From Niabella soli DSM 19437 (GTDB lineage Bacteria > Bacteroidota > Bacteroidia > Chitinophagales > Chitinophagaceae): a stretch of 64,000 bases of DNA. Position 1 is the stretch's first letter; each line of letters opens with the position of its first letter. The DNA lies in NCBI RefSeq assembly GCF_000243115.2, contig NZ_CP007035.1, positions 2,046,001-2,110,000 on the forward strand, read 5' to 3'. The notes beneath the pieces were generated by a model. That model was not told the DNA's origin, did no database searches, and saw nothing but the letters and a program-made list of their open reading frames with translations. Below are positions 42,410 through 51,008 of the stretch, piece by piece. Position numbers and translations under genes: made by a program.

Positions 42410-43750
42410 ATGAATTACCAGACCGAATCGAAAAGAACCCTGCATCTCGCTTTTCCTATTATCCTGGGAGAGCTGGCCCAGATATCTTTGCATCTTGTTG
42501 ATACCGCCATGATCGGGGCATTGGGATATAAAGAGCTGGCGGCTGCGGCATTGGTTTTGAACGTGATCAATATTCCTTTTGTATTAGGCATTGGTATTAC
42601 CATTTCTGTAGCGCAGATGGTTTCGCTGGCAAAAGGGCGGTTCGACCGGCAGCTCATCTCCCATTATCTTTACAACGGTTTTATTCTTTGCACGATTGCC
42701 GCTTTTGTTATTTCAGGAATTTTAATCGCCGGCACCCCGGTGCTGAATCATCTCGACCAGAAGGATCCGCAGGTAGTAGCCTACGCCGTACCGCTGATGC
42801 GGATCATGGGATTATCGATTATCCCGATGATCCTTTTTATGACCTTAAAACAATTTGCAGACGGGCTGCAATACACTAAAACAGCCATGACGCTTTCCGT
42901 AGTGGCCGTTCCGTTAAATGCGCTGCTGAACTGGGTGTTCATTTACGGGCACTTCGGTATTCCGGCTTTTGGGCTGATCGGCGCAGGGTATGCCACGCTG
43001 ATTACGCGTACCCTCATCTTTATTATTTTGGCCGTTGTCATTTTAAGGCACCGTATTTTTCAGCCCTATATGGCGGTTGCCAGGAATCAATGGCGGTTAC
43101 AATGGGGCACCATAAAACAATTATTGAAAATAGGCGTTCCCAGCAGCTTGCAGATCGGGATGGAAGCCGGTGCTTTTGCGCTCTCAGGCATCATCATGGG
43201 TACGATCAGTGCCACCACCCAGGCGGCCCATCAGATTGCATTGAGTTGCGCTTCGTTCACTTTTATGGTGTCGATGGGCCTGTCGCAGGCAGGGTCTATC
43301 CGGGTAAGTACCGCTTTTGGCTCCCGCGATCTGAAACGCATTTCGGTGATCGGCAAAAGCACGATCCTGCTGGCGCTGATCTATGGATCGTGCTGCTGCC
43401 TGCTGTTCATCCTGTTGCGGTATCAGCTACCTCATCTTTTTAATACTAATACCGAAGTACTTTCTATGGCAGCCACCCTCCTGTTAATGGCGGCTGTGTT
43501 CCAGATCTCCGATTCCATACAAGCCATCAGCGCCGGGCTGTTACGCGGGATTAAGGACGTAAACGTTCCCACATTTTTTATTGCGATCGCCTACTGGGTA
43601 CTGGGAATTCCTGTGGGTTGCTTACTGGCCTTTCACTTTGATATGGGCGGTGTGGGCATCTGGCTGGGATTGATCGCCGGCCTCAGCTTTTCTGCATTGT
43701 TTTTGACACTACGGTTTTTGAAGAAAGCAAAGGCAAATGTGGAAATATGA
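42410..43750 (+). CDS. MATE-family multidrug efflux protein (NorM-like)
   Basis: Inner-membrane cation-coupled exporter of 446 residues with about 12 helices in two halves. Family features: FPIILGELAQISLHLVDTAMIGALGYKELAAAAL, MTLKQFADGLQYTKTAM, PSSLQIGMEAGAFALSGIIMG, and AHQIALSCASFTFMVSMGLSQAGSIRVS. The ATG at 42410 is chosen; a TTG nine bases upstream is also in frame. Its stop codon (TGA, 43748-43750) lies within the left arm of an inverted repeat that spans the following gap. Substrates cannot be told from sequence. Confidence 0.94.
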   Translation: MNYQTESKRTLHLAFPIILGELAQISLHLVDTAMIGALGYKELAAAALVLNVINIPFVLGIGITISVAQMVSLAKGRFDRQLISHYLYNGFILCTIAAFVISGILIAGTPVLNHLDQKDPQVVAYAVPLMRIMGLSIIPMILFMTLKQFADGLQYTKTAMTLSVVAVPLNALLNWVFIYGHFGIPAFGLIGAGYATLITRTLIFIILAVVILRHRIFQPYMAVARNQWRLQWGTIKQLLKIGVPSSLQIGMEAGAFALSGIIMGTISATTQAAHQIALSCASFTFMVSMGLSQAGSIRVSTAFGSRDLKRISVIGKSTILLALIYGSCCCLLFILLRYQLPHLFNTNTEVLSMAATLLLMAAVFQISDSIQAISAGLLRGIKDVNVPTFFIAIAYWVLGIPVGCLLAFHFDMGGVGIWLGLIAGLSFSALFLTLRFLKKAKANVEI

Positions 43751-43916
43751 AAATGTGAGTAATGAGGCTTAGGAAACTACAAACTAGCGCATTTTATTAG
43801 GCCACAAAGGCACTAAGCCACTAATTTATTATTCTTGGAGCCTTCGTGTCTTCGTGGCATCAGACATTATATACTAGACTTAACACTAGCACACTTTCAC
43901 ATTCATCACATTTTCA
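43748..43916. repeat. Inverted-end element between the MATE and phosphoesterase genes
   Basis: TGAAAATGTGA (43748-43758) and its exact inverse TCACATTTTCA (43906-43916) bracket the gap. Within it lie GCCACAAAGGCACTAAGCCAC (43801-43821) and CCTTCGTGTCTTCGTGGC (43841-43858), again inverted to each other. The left arm supplies the stop codon of the MATE gene. No coding content. Confidence 0.55.
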
Positions 43917-43921
43917 CATTA

Positions 43922-46369
43922 TTAGTCATCATCCTTCCTCGCATCTTTCTTCTTTTCTTTAAATTGCAGGAAAGCTGCGCGTACCGGGGAAGGCGCCGGA
44001 GTGCCTTTGAGGCCCATCCACAAAATATCATTAAATACCAGGTCGGGCACGGCATCTTCCTCGGACCAGTTGAATTTTTCACTCATTAGCGCCAGTTTGC
44101 CTTTTGAGGGATTTCGATCGCTCAGATTAACATTTGCCGGCAGGTGATCAAACCCTGTATAATCCGCTTTACTTGTAAAGCTGCGCCAGAGCGGTGTTGC
44201 AGCGGCATCATATTGTGTCATTGGCGGCATTCCCAGGATCAGTTCCATGGTCCGTAATACTCCAGTGGTCGAATACATCGTATGATCCACATAATTTCTT
44301 TTTACATAGGGACTGATCACATAAGCGGTACTGCGATGCGCATCCACATGATCGGGACCGTTCTGCGCATCATCTTCCAGGATAAAAATCGCACACTCCT
44401 TCCATATCGGGCTCTTGCTGATATAGTCGATAAACATACCCACGGCCAGATCATTATCTGCTACATGGGCATAAGGCGTATGTCTTCCCGCGCGCATGCC
44501 TTCCGTATGATCATTCCCGAAACGTACAGTTGACAATTGCGGCAGTGCATGGATCGCCAACAGCGAATCAAAATCCTTTTTCCATTGCTGAAAACGCGTG
44601 GTATCCGCTACCGACAAATTAAATCCCGTATAGGTAGCAAAATGCCCTTTCAACACCTCCAGGTTTGCTTTTCCATTGTCAGCAAACTCACCATACGTGC
44701 GAAAAGATACTTTATTCCGTTTGGCATGATCCCAGATAAATCCATCCCTGTTGTTGGCGATCTTGCGCTCGCCCTCTCCGCCATAGGTACCGCCGCGACC
44801 GCCATAGCTGGAAGGCCATGTTTTTTCAAGGTAGTCGGTTGCATAAGCGCCCATGCTCCAGTTATGCCCGTCCGCGCTCACTTCAGCATTTACATAAAAA
44901 TTATCCAGCAGCACAAAATCGTTTACAATTTTATGCAGGTTGGGGGTGATCCGTTTGCCAAAGATGCAAAGACTGGTATCACCATTGCCTTTTTCCACAT
45001 CGCCCAAAACCTGGTCGAACGTGCGGTTCTCTTTGATCACATAAAAAACATATTTGATCGGGGAAGCCCCGCCCACTTTCATCGGAATGGGATTACCTGC
45101 CTCGCCCGATGCGATCAGTTCCTTATCTTTTGAGTACGGCGTATTTTTATAAACGGCCTGCGAATACACGGCGAGCTGCTGTGCCGTGGGCGTGGGAATA
45201 AAACTTAATGTGCCGGTAAATAACCCGGCAATGTATTGCACTTTTGCAGGCTGGTTGTTATCTCCCTTATGCCTTGCCACTGACTCCTTTGTATGGGTTG
45301 GATTGGGCCCGTAAGGATTGGGCAACGAAGACAGCCCCTTACCATTGGTTACCAGCAACTGGTTCCCAACCACCCTTACATTGGTGGGGTACCAACCTAC
45401 CGGGATAAATCCCTTCGATACGGAGTTGCCGGTATTGCTTATGTCAAAAACCGCCAGGCAATTATTATCGGCATTAGCTACATATAACGTTTTGTTATCT
45501 TCAGAAAGCGCCACCCCGTTACTGGTAGAGCCGCTGGGCGCATTAGGATATAATGCGGCATTCAGCGTTTCTACAACCGCACGGGTTTCGGTATTTATAA
45601 CCGATACGCTATTGTCGTTGGCGTTGGCAACAAACAATAATTTCCCGTTCTTGCTTAATGTCATTTCGTTCGGATGGCTGCCCACATGGATCTGGGCGGC
45701 TATTTTCTGCGCCGTTACATCCCATATCAACACTTTAGCATCCCCCCAAACACTAATATACAGGAGCTTCCTGTCCGGAGATAATTTACAGGCATACGCT
45801 TCTGCCCCCAACCCGATCTTATTCTTTATTTTCTTGGTGTTCAGATCAAACACATAAAGACTGCTGTCTTCCCGGGTAACCACATACAACTGGTTGGTTG
45901 TTTTATCATCCACATCCAGCCCGGCAGTACCAATTCTATTGGGCCATTTTTTCCCCAATACAAAAGAGTCCTTTAAGGCCAGCCTGTTCTTTTTTATCTC
46001 GTAACGATCCACCTGGTTATTATGCCCGCCCGAAGCGTAAATAAACTGATCGTTACCACTAAAAGCCAGTCCGTACCAGGATCTGGCGATAATGATACTG
46101 TCCAGCCGTTTTTGACTTTTGATATCGATCAGGTCTATCGTTTGTGTGCTTTGCCCGTTATTGGTTACTGCCGCTAATTTGCGGCTATTGCTTATCACCA
46201 GGTTTAACGGAAGGTCCCCCAACGTAATATTAGTGCCTGCCGGCGTTAGCGACCACTCATTAGGCAGTTGTATTTTTTTCGCTTCCAACTGCTGCAGGGT
46301 TTGAGCAGTTGTTATAAACGGCAGGCCCAGCATCAAGCCGCCGATAAAGGCTTTACCAATTGATTTCAT
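43922..46369 (-). CDS. YncE-like beta-propeller / phosphoesterase fusion
   Basis: Exported protein of 815 residues with a signal peptide (cleavage near TTAQ). Residues about 35-375 form a seven-bladed YncE/NHL-like propeller (KLSPDRKLLYISVWGDAKVLIWDV, MTLSKNGKLLFVANANDNSVSVINT). Residues about 445-800 are a phosphoesterase domain of the alkaline phosphatase fold (YVFYVIKENRTFDQVLGD, then NHDTEGMRAGRHTP-like NDHTEGM and ILEDDAQNGPDHVDAHRSTAYVISPYVKR). The catalytic nucleophile position reads KENRTFDQ, as in acid-phosphatase/phospholipase C-like relatives. The substrate is unknown. I use the ATG at 46369; the frame extends to 46450 with an unlikely hydrophobic leader. Confidence 0.9.
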   Translation of the reverse strand: MKSIGKAFIGGLMLGLPFITTAQTLQQLEAKKIQLPNEWSLTPAGTNITLGDLPLNLVISNSRKLAAVTNNGQSTQTIDLIDIKSQKRLDSIIIARSWYGLAFSGNDQFIYASGGHNNQVDRYEIKKNRLALKDSFVLGKKWPNRIGTAGLDVDDKTTNQLYVVTREDSSLYVFDLNTKKIKNKIGLGAEAYACKLSPDRKLLYISVWGDAKVLIWDVTAQKIAAQIHVGSHPNEMTLSKNGKLLFVANANDNSVSVINTETRAVVETLNAALYPNAPSGSTSNGVALSEDNKTLYVANADNNCLAVFDISNTGNSVSKGFIPVGWYPTNVRVVGNQLLVTNGKGLSSLPNPYGPNPTHTKESVARHKGDNNQPAKVQYIAGLFTGTLSFIPTPTAQQLAVYSQAVYKNTPYSKDKELIASGEAGNPIPMKVGGASPIKYVFYVIKENRTFDQVLGDVEKGNGDTSLCIFGKRITPNLHKIVNDFVLLDNFYVNAEVSADGHNWSMGAYATDYLEKTWPSSYGGRGGTYGGEGERKIANNRDGFIWDHAKRNKVSFRTYGEFADNGKANLEVLKGHFATYTGFNLSVADTTRFQQWKKDFDSLLAIHALPQLSTVRFGNDHTEGMRAGRHTPYAHVADNDLAVGMFIDYISKSPIWKECAIFILEDDAQNGPDHVDAHRSTAYVISPYVKRNYVDHTMYSTTGVLRTMELILGMPPMTQYDAAATPLWRSFTSKADYTGFDHLPANVNLSDRNPSKGKLALMSEKFNWSEEDAVPDLVFNDILWMGLKGTPAPSPVRAAFLQFKEKKKDARKDDD

Positions 46370-46510
46370 CCCACAAATTACTTCGTTTTCTATAAATAAA
46401 AATAGGTTTAGAAAGATAAATAAAGAAAAGTTAATACAGATAACATACATATTGAAACAGAATCCGGACTATTTTAGACTTACAAGCGGTATAATTTTTA
46501 TCTTCATTGC

Positions 46511-47698
46511 ATGAATTTATTTAACCCGATACGGTTGCTCATTGGGCTGATTTGCCTCACCCCTGTTTTAGTAACGGCGCAAAATGCGGCAACCATTCAT
46601 AGCAAAGCCATCCTGGTAGATGGACATAATGATGTCATCTATTCATCAATCTGGAATGGAAAGGACATTTCCCGGCCGGTACCCGAGGGGCAGACCGATT
46701 TTCCCCGCTGGAAAAAAGGCGGGCTGGATGTTCAGTTCTTTTCCGTGTTTACCGACCCCGAGCCCCGCAGTAAACTGGGTTTATTTACCGATGCCAATGA
46801 CCAGATCGATTCGCTGGATGCATTGATCCAAAGGAACCCCCAATCCATAGTGCTGGCGCGATCTTATAAGGACATCATGAAAGGCATCCGTGAAAAAAAG
46901 ATCGTTGCGCTTATTGGTGTGGAAGGAGGGCATATGATCGAAAACGATATGAACAAGCTGATAGCGTTACAGAAAAGAGGGATGCGCTATCTTACCCTTA
47001 CCTGGAACAACAGTACTCCCTGGGCTACCAGCGCTATGGACGAAACCTTACATGCCGATACCCTGAAACACAAGGGGCTGACGGATTTCGGCAAGACGAT
47101 AGTACGCAAGCTGAATGAACTGGGCGTACTGGTAGACCTTTCCCATACTGGTGAGCAAACCTTTTATGACGCCATCGCCACCAGCACCAGGCCCGTTATT
47201 TTATCGCATAGTTCGGTGTATAACATCTGTCCCGTATTCCGCAATGTGAAAGACGACCAGATAAAAGCTGTGGCAAAAAATGGCGGGGTCATCTGCATTA
47301 ATTTCTTCTCGGGTTTCATCAGTAAAAAATATGCAGCTAAATCAGAGCAACTGTTGCAATATGATAAACAGTTCACAGACTCTGTGTATGCCCTTACGCA
47401 TGATTCTGTTGAAACAAAAAAACAATGGGCGCATTACTACAAGGAACAGACGGAGCCCCTGCGGCCAACCCTGTCTGATGTGGTCGATCATATCGACTAT
47501 ATCGTAAAACTGGTGGGTGACGACTACGTCGGGATCGGCTCGGATTTTGACGGCATCACTTCCGTTCCCATAGGGCTCGAAGACGTAAGCTGCTATCCGG
47601 CGATCACGGCGGAACTGTTACGCCGGGGTTATTCTGAAAAATCCATTGACAAGATCCTCGGCGGAAATGTATTGCGGGTAATAAAAGCAAATTTTTGA
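46511..47698 (+). CDS. M19-family membrane dipeptidase
   Basis: Exported zinc dipeptidase of 395 residues with a signal peptide (cleavage near VTAQ, 24). The zinc ligands are visible as DGHND (His39, Asp41), GVEGGHMIEND (Glu), LSHTGEQTFYDAI and ILSHSSVYNICPVFRN (two His), and IGSDFDGI near the end. Relatives cleave dipeptides, including D-configured ones and beta-lactams. It is divergent from the phosphoesterase gene and is transcribed alone. The downstream gap is a large repeat region. Confidence 0.93.
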   Translation: MNLFNPIRLLIGLICLTPVLVTAQNAATIHSKAILVDGHNDVIYSSIWNGKDISRPVPEGQTDFPRWKKGGLDVQFFSVFTDPEPRSKLGLFTDANDQIDSLDALIQRNPQSIVLARSYKDIMKGIREKKIVALIGVEGGHMIENDMNKLIALQKRGMRYLTLTWNNSTPWATSAMDETLHADTLKHKGLTDFGKTIVRKLNELGVLVDLSHTGEQTFYDAIATSTRPVILSHSSVYNICPVFRNVKDDQIKAVAKNGGVICINFFSGFISKKYAAKSEQLLQYDKQFTDSVYALTHDSVETKKQWAHYYKEQTEPLRPTLSDVVDHIDYIVKLVGDDYVGIGSDFDGITSVPIGLEDVSCYPAITAELLRRGYSEKSIDKILGGNVLRVIKANF

Positions 47699-47825
47699 TT
47701 AATACTTCATTCAGTATGAAAATGCGCAATGGAATTATCGAAAAGCCGGGTTATAGCTTGACGGCATTTTTTTGGGAATCGTAGTATAATATCGTTTCTT
47801 TAAGCGTTGAATGCTCTCTTTTTTC

Positions 47826-47860
47826 CACTTTTTTCCCGAAAGCATTCGGGACCAAAAAGT
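47826..47860. repeat. CCCGA palindrome in a poly-T/poly-A hairpin
   Basis: CACTTTTTT and AAAAAGT flank CCCGAAAGCATTCGGGA. It mirrors the hairpin at 48667-48706, so the two bracket the repeat-rich gap. Confidence 0.6.
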
Positions 47861-48012
47861 AGAGCAAAAAGGGCAGGATCAAACGAATGCCTCCGGCCGT
47901 TTGACCGCCCACGCACACGAAAACACAAATCGAAAAGTGACCTCAAGGTTTTATTGAAGGGAAAAGTTGAAGTTGCTGTTTCCTCCACGCCGTAGGTCCC
48001 TTACCGCGCTGT

Positions 48013-48288
48013 CCCGATGGCTATCGCATGTGCGTCAAGCTAAGCGCGACATTCAATCTGCTGAAACTGCAACTACACCAGCATTTGAGCCATTTTCGCT
48101 CCGTTAGGAGCGTTGTGTTTATAGCAATCGCAATGGTATTTGCTCGGGCTCCGTAGGACGCCCCGTGTTTACGCGGCACCTGACGGAGCCGATGCGTTGC
48201 GTAGATGATCATGACTACTATAAACACGCGGCGCTTACAGCGCCTGAGTCGCCTTCCTTAGCTTGACGCACATGCGATGGCTATTGGG
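48013..48288. repeat. Composite element with 22-bp perfect inverted ends
   Basis: Positions 48023-48044 and 48257-48278 are perfect 22-bp inverted copies (core GCGTCAAGCTAAG); the similarity extends outward through CCCGATGGCTAT/ATGGCTATTGGG to 48013 and 48288. Between them lie three related stem-loop units: 48097-48124 (CGCTCC-GTTA-GGAGCG then TTGTGTTTATAG), 48146-48174 (GGGCTCCGTAGGACGCCC then CGTGTTTA) and, on the minus strand, 48218-48244 (GGCGCT-GTA-AGCGCC then GCGTGTTTATAG). No coding frame. Confidence 0.7.
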
Positions 48289-48645
48289 ATTCCGGGAATG
48301 ATCAATTGAAAAGAAGCTGTCGCTGCGTAAAAAATAGGCGCCCCCGAACCGTCTGTCTATTGTAGATTCCATTGCGTTATGGAATCGCCCGGATAAAGAG
48401 CTCTCCGATGAAAATGAAAAGATAAACCACAAGAAATCTTTCTTAGAAGGTCGTTCGCAAGACAGCAAAAGGGAAAATCAAGCGGAATAGCGATTTTGAC
48501 GCCGCAAGGCGATTCCCGAAGCACAAAAACTGTGGGAAGGCGTCATAATCAAGCCTGTAGCGCAGAGTTTTCCGTTCCTGCCGGACTCGTATAAGCCTGA
48601 TCCGATTTGCGGTAATTAGGCAGGATTTGCTTTTTTGAGAACAAG

Positions 48646-48663
48646 TCCCGAAAGCTTTCGGGA
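48646..48663. repeat. Perfect 18-bp palindrome TCCCGAAAGCTTTCGGGA
   Basis: Fully self-complementary palindrome of the CCCGA...TCGGGA type. Related sites are at 28915, 47835 and 48681. Confidence 0.7.
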
Positions 48664-48666
48664 TTG

Positions 48667-48706
48667 CTCACTTTTTTATTCCCGATTTATCGGGAAAAAA
48701 AGTGAG
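48667..48706. repeat. Long hairpin with CCCGAT core
   Basis: CTCACTTTTTT and AAAAAAAGTGAG enclose TTCCCGAT-TT-ATCGGGAA. It is structurally like a bidirectional terminator but no gene ends nearby, so it is listed as a repeat. Confidence 0.65.
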
Positions 48707-48842
48707 AGAAAAAACAAACGCATTTTACGGCAAGTAGTGTTCCTCGAAATTGCTTGCTTCCTTTGTATTTATTGCACATTTTTAGCCTTGATAGAGCATA
48801 ACGCATCAGCCTTTATCTTTACACAAGAAAATCCTGAAACGT

Positions 48843-50516
48843 ATGCTAAAAAAAATACTGTTTATGATCCTGCTCCTTCAGGCTTTTGGAGCAAACGCCC
48901 AGTTAAACCTCGATAACAATGAAGTGTATAAGATTACGTACAGTTCCAGTTTTAACGGAAAAACCCGGGAGCATCAAAATAAAACATGGGTGTTCGCAGG
49001 CGCTACCCAAACCCTGATAACCAACGAAAAAGATTTCACAAAAAAATCACCGTACCCTTTTGAGGTATCCGTTGCAGATCATAAAAAAAACGAGCTGGAA
49101 CTACTGGCATTCCTGGGTGCGCAAAACGTTATTTCAACAACAGACACTTCCTTGCGCAACCAGCAATTTGAGTTCAGCAATGAAACAAAAACGATCCTGG
49201 GGTATACCTGTAAAAAAGCCAAAGCCATTGTAAGATCCAACACGATGGAATTGTGGTATACGGATCAGCTCCCGGTGAAGGGAGCCCCCTCCGCCCTGGG
49301 ACAAAACCTCGGCCTGGTGCTGGAAATGACCCGGAACGGGAACAGCAGCATTACTGCAGAAAAAATAGAAAAGCAAAAACTGCAATTGCCGTCCTTTGTG
49401 AAGACCCCGGCGCACCAAACAGACTTGTTGAGCTATCGCGATGCAATTTGGAAAAGCCGGTTTACCACCATCCCTTTGTTTACCCATCAGGTCATCAACT
49501 TTTCGGACACCACTAAATCCACTGGCGACATTATGCGCTTTGCCAGCGGAACGATTGTGGTAAAAAAAATAAAAATGCCGGTGATCGACAGCGGCAGCAG
49601 CGCCTTTCTTGATGTTACAGAACAATCCAACGGCGATGCTTACGATCGTACGGGAACAGTATTTTTGATCCCTGTAGATAAAAAGCAATCTTTTTTAGAT
49701 GGACTGAAAAACGGCGTTAATACCTTACCTATTTACACCAATGGAAATGGGAAAAAATATCAGGGAGTGATTGCAACCCCCGATTATAATCCGCTTATTG
49801 AGTTGATGCGTTTCTTCACGCCCTTTGGCATCAAGCAATTCAATCAAAATGCAATAAAAGGAAAACAATGGCAGGAGGCCGCTCCCTACCGGCAGGATAT
49901 TACTGATTTTATTCCGCTACTCAGCAATAAGGAGGTGTACATCGGTGTTTTCATCGGTAATTATGATAAAGGCGGGCATAAGATCACGGCAAATATAACG
50001 GTGCATCATGACGGCCCCGCACAATTGCGACCGCACATTGTTCCGCTGTTCAACACCTTAAATGCAATGGAAATGGCCGGACAGGAATATGCAACGATGT
50101 TTGATACGGATAAAGGCATTACGGTTCAATTTACTTTAGCCAATCCTTTAAAGAACGTACACCTGCGCTATGTTACCACTGGTCATGGAGGCTGGGGAGG
50201 TGGCGATGAATTTGTCCCCAGGCTTAATACCATTTTAATGGACGGGAAGATTGTTTTCAGTATGATCCCCTGGCGCCAGGATTGTGGCACCTACCGGTTA
50301 TACAATCCCGCATCGGGCAATTTCAATAACGGGCTTTCCTCCTCTGACCTCAGCCGTTCCAACTGGTGCCCCGGCACGGTTACCAACCCGTTCTTAATTG
50401 AACTGGGCGATCTCGCCGCAGGCGAGCACACCCTACAGGTAAAGATCCCGCAGGGGAAGCCGGAGGGTACCAGTTTTAGTTCCTGGAATGTGTCGGGTGT
50501 GTTGCTTGCAGATTAA
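48843..50516 (+). CDS. GLPGLI domain fused to a PNGase F-like amidase
   Basis: Exported protein of 557 residues with a signal peptide (cleavage near GANAQ, 20). Residues about 25-180 are a GLPGLI-type domain (VYKITYSSSFNGK...TKTILGYTCKKAKAIVR...ELWYTDQLPV). Residues about 210-555 match peptide-N-glycosidase F, which releases N-glycans from asparagine. The DAYDRTGTVFL segment aligns with the catalytic Asp60 region of the Flavobacterium enzyme (here Asp268). GHGGWGGGDEFVPRLNTI aligns with its Glu206 region (here Glu456), and SNWCPGTVTNP is the shared C-terminal motif. The Glu118 counterpart is not obvious. Transcribed alone after a repeat-rich gap. Confidence 0.88.
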   Translation: MLKKILFMILLLQAFGANAQLNLDNNEVYKITYSSSFNGKTREHQNKTWVFAGATQTLITNEKDFTKKSPYPFEVSVADHKKNELELLAFLGAQNVISTTDTSLRNQQFEFSNETKTILGYTCKKAKAIVRSNTMELWYTDQLPVKGAPSALGQNLGLVLEMTRNGNSSITAEKIEKQKLQLPSFVKTPAHQTDLLSYRDAIWKSRFTTIPLFTHQVINFSDTTKSTGDIMRFASGTIVVKKIKMPVIDSGSSAFLDVTEQSNGDAYDRTGTVFLIPVDKKQSFLDGLKNGVNTLPIYTNGNGKKYQGVIATPDYNPLIELMRFFTPFGIKQFNQNAIKGKQWQEAAPYRQDITDFIPLLSNKEVYIGVFIGNYDKGGHKITANITVHHDGPAQLRPHIVPLFNTLNAMEMAGQEYATMFDTDKGITVQFTLANPLKNVHLRYVTTGHGGWGGGDEFVPRLNTILMDGKIVFSMIPWRQDCGTYRLYNPASGNFNNGLSSSDLSRSNWCPGTVTNPFLIELGDLAAGEHTLQVKIPQGKPEGTSFSSWNVSGVLLAD

Positions 50517-50540
50517 TTACACTTGAATCCCCAAGCCAAA

Positions 50541-51008
50541 ACCTGTGAGGCTTTATAATAAACCGGTATCCATTTTATTAAAATACTTGTGATGCTGATT
50601 GACTAATGGAGTATCGCTGCAGGATCAACTTATAGGCCGAGCCGATGGCTCTCTATTTTTAGTTGCGCGCTTTTAACAAGAAACTAAAGTTCCTTGTTAA
50701 CCCATTAAACCGAGGCTACGCCTCTTCAACGTTCACTGTCTGGAGGTTTCAACTAGTTTAATCATATGCTCAATGTGACAGAAAGCCAGAGGCTTGCGTT
50801 CTTCAGGTAACTTCGGAATTTATTCCGAAGTAATGAGCCAAATATAGGAGATTGAGTGCCATCGGCACGATCCATTTCGAAAGCAACGCCAGGCCTGCTA
50901 TTGCTCTTAGCTAACGAGCGCTCCGCCTGCTTTGATCACAATGAAGGAGAATCCATAAGTCCATTATGATAATTTTGATACCGGTTCATTATTATAAACC
51001 TCACAGGT
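50541..51008. repeat. MITE-like element with ACCTGTGAGG ends, overlapping hutG
   Basis: Left arm 50541-50570 and right arm 50977-51008 are inverted copies: ACCTGTGAGG, TTTATAATA and AACCGGTATC match in order, with one 1-bp and one 3-bp indel. Inside are tri-nucleotide-loop hairpins GAGCC-GAT-GGCTC (50639-50651), GAGGC-TAC-GCCTC (50712-50724), GTGCC-ATC-GGCAC (50856-50868) and the perfect ACTTCGGAAT/ATTCCGAAGT (50810-50831). There is no coding frame. The right end covers the last codons and TGA stop of hutG. Confidence 0.7.

Larger units (their letters stand above)
47699..48842. other. 1.1-kb gene-free gap filled with repeats
   Basis: I find no convincing gene in this stretch. It begins with ordinary sequence, then a CACTTTTTT/AAAAAGT hairpin (47826-47860), a composite element with inverted ends (48013-48288), a GC-balanced unstructured part (48300-48620), a perfect palindrome (48646-48663) and a second A/T-flanked hairpin (48667-48706). 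Frames in it are short, lack initiation context and are rich in repeat words. Confidence 0.6.

Noticed and set aside
48635-48916. Possible small gene (93 codons) before the PNGase-like gene
   Set aside because: It runs through a palindrome and a long hairpin and overlaps the start of the PNGase-like gene in another frame.
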